From CBIHON01 sp966211965 (lineage in GTDB: Bacteria > Pseudomonadota > Gammaproteobacteria > Burkholderiales > Burkholderiaceae_D), in the NCBI GenBank assembly GCA_966211965.1, contig CBIHON010000004.1, positions 1 through 64,000 on the forward strand: 64,000 nucleotides of DNA, given 5' to 3'. Shown here piece after piece: positions 62,422 through 64,000 of the stretch. Each line of letters opens with the position of its first letter. The first letter of the stretch is position 1. The translations under genes were made by a program, and so were the position numbers. The notes below the pieces were generated by a model. It was not told the origin of the DNA, made no database searches, and saw nothing but the letters and a program-made list of their open reading frames with translations.

Positions 62422-64000
62422 ATGTCCGATTTGCCTCATCCGTCACGCCGACAGATCCTTAAGTTTTTGGCCGGCGTTCCCGCACTATTGCCGCTAGGCT
62501 CATTTGCATCCGCGTCGTTGCTGTCGGCCTGTGGCGGCGGTGACAACACTTCAGCAGCTGTTCCCGTGCCGGCCGTCGATTATGTCTCGGCGACGTTCAC
62601 CTCAATGACTGCGCCCTCCTTGTCCAATCCGGCAGCCATGGCTGCTACGACTGTCGGGTCTGTCCTGAATGTGCAGTTCAGTAACAACACGTCGCAAAGC
62701 TACAAGCTTACTTACCAGCCCTTTTTCATTACAGGCGACATGGTCCCTGATGGCAACGGCGGCACGATTCTGAGCGGCGGCTATTTCGATATCAATAACA
62801 GGCCGATCATGGACAAGTCGGTGGCAGGCAAGGAGCGCCAAATCTTTTCCGACTCACCGGATGGCACTTCACTGCTGACAGTAGCCGATGCCAAGATTCC
62901 CGGTATCAAAGGCAAGCCGGTTTTCGCGGTAGTGCAATTCGAATACACTACGCGCGATCAGAGTGGTGCGAATACCTACGGCACGCTGCCATCGCCGATT
63001 GCCGTGCTGACGTTGGATCAGGATCAGACGACCGGCAAACTCAGCCTGGTCAAGTATCACAACCTCGATACTTCCAAGGCGAACGGCCTATGGATCACCT
63101 GCGGCGCGAGCCTGTCGCCATGGAATACCCATCTGTCCAGCGAAGAATACGAGCCGGATGCGATGAGTGCTGCAAGCAATGCCCAGTTCAAGGCATTCAG
63201 CAAAAATCTGTTTGGCGACGAGAGCAAGGCCAATCCTTATCATTACGGCCACCTGCCCGAGGTTACCGTCAATCCCGACGGCACTGGCACCATCAAAAAG
63301 CATTACTGCCTTGGCCGTATTTCGCATGAACTGATCCAGATGATGCCTGACAATCGCACCGCGCTGATGGGGGATGATTACACCAACGGCGGCCTGTTCT
63401 TGTTCGTGGCTGACAAGGAACGGGATCTTTCTTCCGGCAGTTTGTACGTAGCGAAATTCGGCCCCGGCTTTTCCCTTGACCCGGCCTCAGCCGGCGCCAG
63501 GCTGACATGGATCAAGCTTGGCAGCGCCACCAGCGCGGAGATCGAAAATTTGGCCAATACGCTCAAACCGAGTGACATCATGAGCGTTGCCACCGCCGAC
63601 CCTGGCGATGCCAGCTATACCAAGATGTATGTAGACGGCAAGGTCAATTGGGTCAAGCTGAAGCCCGGCATGGAAAAGGCGGCCGCTTTTCTGGAAACCC
63701 ATCGCTACGCCAATCTGGTCGGCGCCAGCATGGGACTGACCAAACTAGAAGGCACGACGGTCAACATCAAGGACAAGATCGCGTACTCGGCGCTGCAAAA
63801 TATTCAGGGCTCGATGGTCAAGGGTAACGTAGCCTGGAATGCGGAGAACAATGTCAGCGTGGACAAGGCCGTTATCGCTGGCGGCATCCTGGCACATACG
63901 ATGAGCGGCGGCCAGAAAGACTCGAACGGCGACGCGATCAATAGCGAATGGGTTCCGGTGCAAACCAGGACTCTCCTGGTCGGCGAGGACTTGTCGAGCG
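62422..64000 (+). CDS. PhoX-family (DUF839) phosphatase, 3'-truncated by the window edge
   Basis: The frame opens at ATG 62422 and is open to the window end (over 526 residues). The N-terminus is a twin-arginine signal, SRRQILKFLAGVPALLPLG, ending in a lipobox-like LSAC at about residues 34-37, so the protein is probably Tat-exported and may be lipid-anchored. The PhoX/DUF839 motifs are LWITCGASLSPWNTHLSSEEYEPD, HYCLGRISHELIQMMPDNRTALMGDDYTNGG and LFVADKERDLSSG. PhoX enzymes are Ca/Fe-dependent alkaline phosphatases. No clear Pho box precedes it, so phosphate control is not shown. Confidence 0.88.
   Translation, partial: MSDLPHPSRRQILKFLAGVPALLPLGSFASASLLSACGGGDNTSAAVPVPAVDYVSATFTSMTAPSLSNPAAMAATTVGSVLNVQFSNNTSQSYKLTYQPFFITGDMVPDGNGGTILSGGYFDINNRPIMDKSVAGKERQIFSDSPDGTSLLTVADAKIPGIKGKPVFAVVQFEYTTRDQSGANTYGTLPSPIAVLTLDQDQTTGKLSLVKYHNLDTSKANGLWITCGASLSPWNTHLSSEEYEPDAMSAASNAQFKAFSKNLFGDESKANPYHYGHLPEVTVNPDGTGTIKKHYCLGRISHELIQMMPDNRTALMGDDYTNGGLFLFVADKERDLSSGSLYVAKFGPGFSLDPASAGARLTWIKLGSATSAEIENLANTLKPSDIMSVATADPGDASYTKMYVDGKVNWVKLKPGMEKAAAFLETHRYANLVGASMGLTKLEGTTVNIKDKIAYSALQNIQGSMVKGNVAWNAENNVSVDKAVIAGGILAHTMSGGQKDSNGDAINSEWVPVQTRTLLVGEDLSS

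Overview
The window looks like the chromosome of a betaproteobacterium in Burkholderiales, most likely Oxalobacteraceae (Herminiimonas/Collimonas/Janthinobacterium-like). This is inferred from an uninterrupted dcw cluster, the pilB-pilC-pilD-coaE-zapD-yacG block, a CNP1-like gene beside rppH, and moderately GC-rich codon use. No rRNA operon is present, so the genus is not settled.

Left part (1-13.9 kb) is the accessory half. It opens with the 3' end of an uncharacterised secreted protein gene. A CBS-domain gene translationally coupled to a short recQ and a DJ-1/PfpI gene follow. Next is a phage-like recombination module: a Sak4-like ATPase, a Gp157 protein and an SSB in one minus-strand operon, a divergent HTH regulator, and a RecD2 helicase. 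All three transcription units carry the same 16-bp sequence in their upstream regions, and the operon promoter also overlaps a LexA-like box. An IS630-family element lies just after recD2, followed by a coupled SRPBCC/alcohol dehydrogenase pair and a single-domain PilZ protein.

Middle part (13.9-31.1 kb) is a complete, colinear dcw cluster: mraZ, rsmH, ftsL, ftsI, murE, murF, mraY, murD, ftsW, murG, murC, ddlB, ftsQ, ftsA, ftsZ. It makes the lipid II precursors and assembles the divisome. A promoter with 10-bp-spaced MraZ-type boxes precedes it, and a strong terminator followed by REP-like inverted repeats closes it. The cell-envelope theme continues with lpxC, an M23 peptidase and secA. A peroxiredoxin gene and a decayed DUF342/FapA pseudogene sit between ftsZ and lpxC.

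Right part (39-64 kb) holds argJ, a DUF815 ATPase gene and mutT. A D-alanine catabolic operon (alanine racemase, D-amino acid dehydrogenase, Rrf2-like regulator) follows, with a near-consensus sigma-54 promoter and a TyrR-like enhancer-binding protein gene directly downstream. On the minus strand come the type IV pilus assembly genes with coaE, zapD and yacG, a CorC-type CBS transporter, tRNA-Pro(CGG) and ispB. The plus strand then carries rplU-rpmA, obgE and proB; a CNP1-like gene and rppH lie on the minus strand; then proS, a lytic transglycosylase gene and the start of a Tat-exported PhoX phosphatase gene that runs off the window.

The best candidate for something undescribed is the regulated recombination module at 4.3-9.5 kb. 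The sigma-54 control region of the racemase operon is second.
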